From: Oscillospiraceae bacterium
GTDB taxonomy: Bacteria > Bacillota > Clostridia > UMGS1883
Reading direction: 5' to 3'
Assembly: GCA_022508735.1 (NCBI GenBank)
Contig: JAFLUQ010000150.1
Coordinates: 1 to 5,343, forward strand
DNA: 5,343 nt
Shown one piece after another: positions 5,339 to 5,343 of this stretch (positions are counted from its first letter, which is position 1; each line of letters opens with the position of its first letter). The notes beneath the pieces were generated by a model, which was not told where the DNA came from, searched no databases, and was given only the letters and a program-made list of their open reading frames with translations. The position numbers and the translations under genes were made by a program.

Positions 5339-5343
5339 TAGCC

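Overview
The window carries core metabolism, not an accessory or mobile region. All five genes recognised lie on the minus strand. The protein families suggest a Gram-positive anaerobe of class Clostridia, possibly Oscillospiraceae/Ruminococcaceae-like. The pointers are a secreted G5-3D protein, a fused chorismate mutase-prephenate dehydratase, a clostridial-style chorismate synthase, strong GGAGG ribosome binding sites and consensus sigma-A promoters. The genus cannot be fixed from the sequence.

Layout, following minus-strand transcription from high to low coordinates. (1) 5245-5343 is a leader region with a perfect 11-bp inverted repeat; no upstream gene can be identified. (2) 4060-5232 is aroA (EPSP synthase), 2969-4063 is aroC (chorismate synthase) and 1876-2976 is pheA (chorismate mutase-prephenate dehydratase). 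They are packed with 4-bp and 8-bp stop/start overlaps and form one translationally coupled operon. It runs from shikimate-3-phosphate through EPSP, chorismate and prephenate to phenylpyruvate, the precursor of phenylalanine. (3) 1499-1875 is a 377-bp AT-rich intergenic region with several inverted or tandem repeats and a perfect TTGACA-17-TATAAT promoter. (4) 791-1498 encodes a secreted or membrane-anchored G5 + 3D domain protein, probably acting on the cell wall, followed by a clear intrinsic terminator. (5) Immediately after that terminator a near-consensus promoter drives purB (adenylosuccinate lyase), whose 3' half is cut off by the window edge at position 1.

There are therefore three transcription units in a row: aromatic amino acid synthesis, cell-wall protein and purine synthesis. 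I see no RNA gene, CRISPR array, insertion sequence, prophage or defence gene, and nothing I would call a previously undescribed system. The points most worth a second look are an EPSP synthase missing about 22-24 residues of its N-terminal half, a WalR-like box upstream of the 3D gene, the structured repeats in the 1680-1775 spacer, and the leader of the aro operon.
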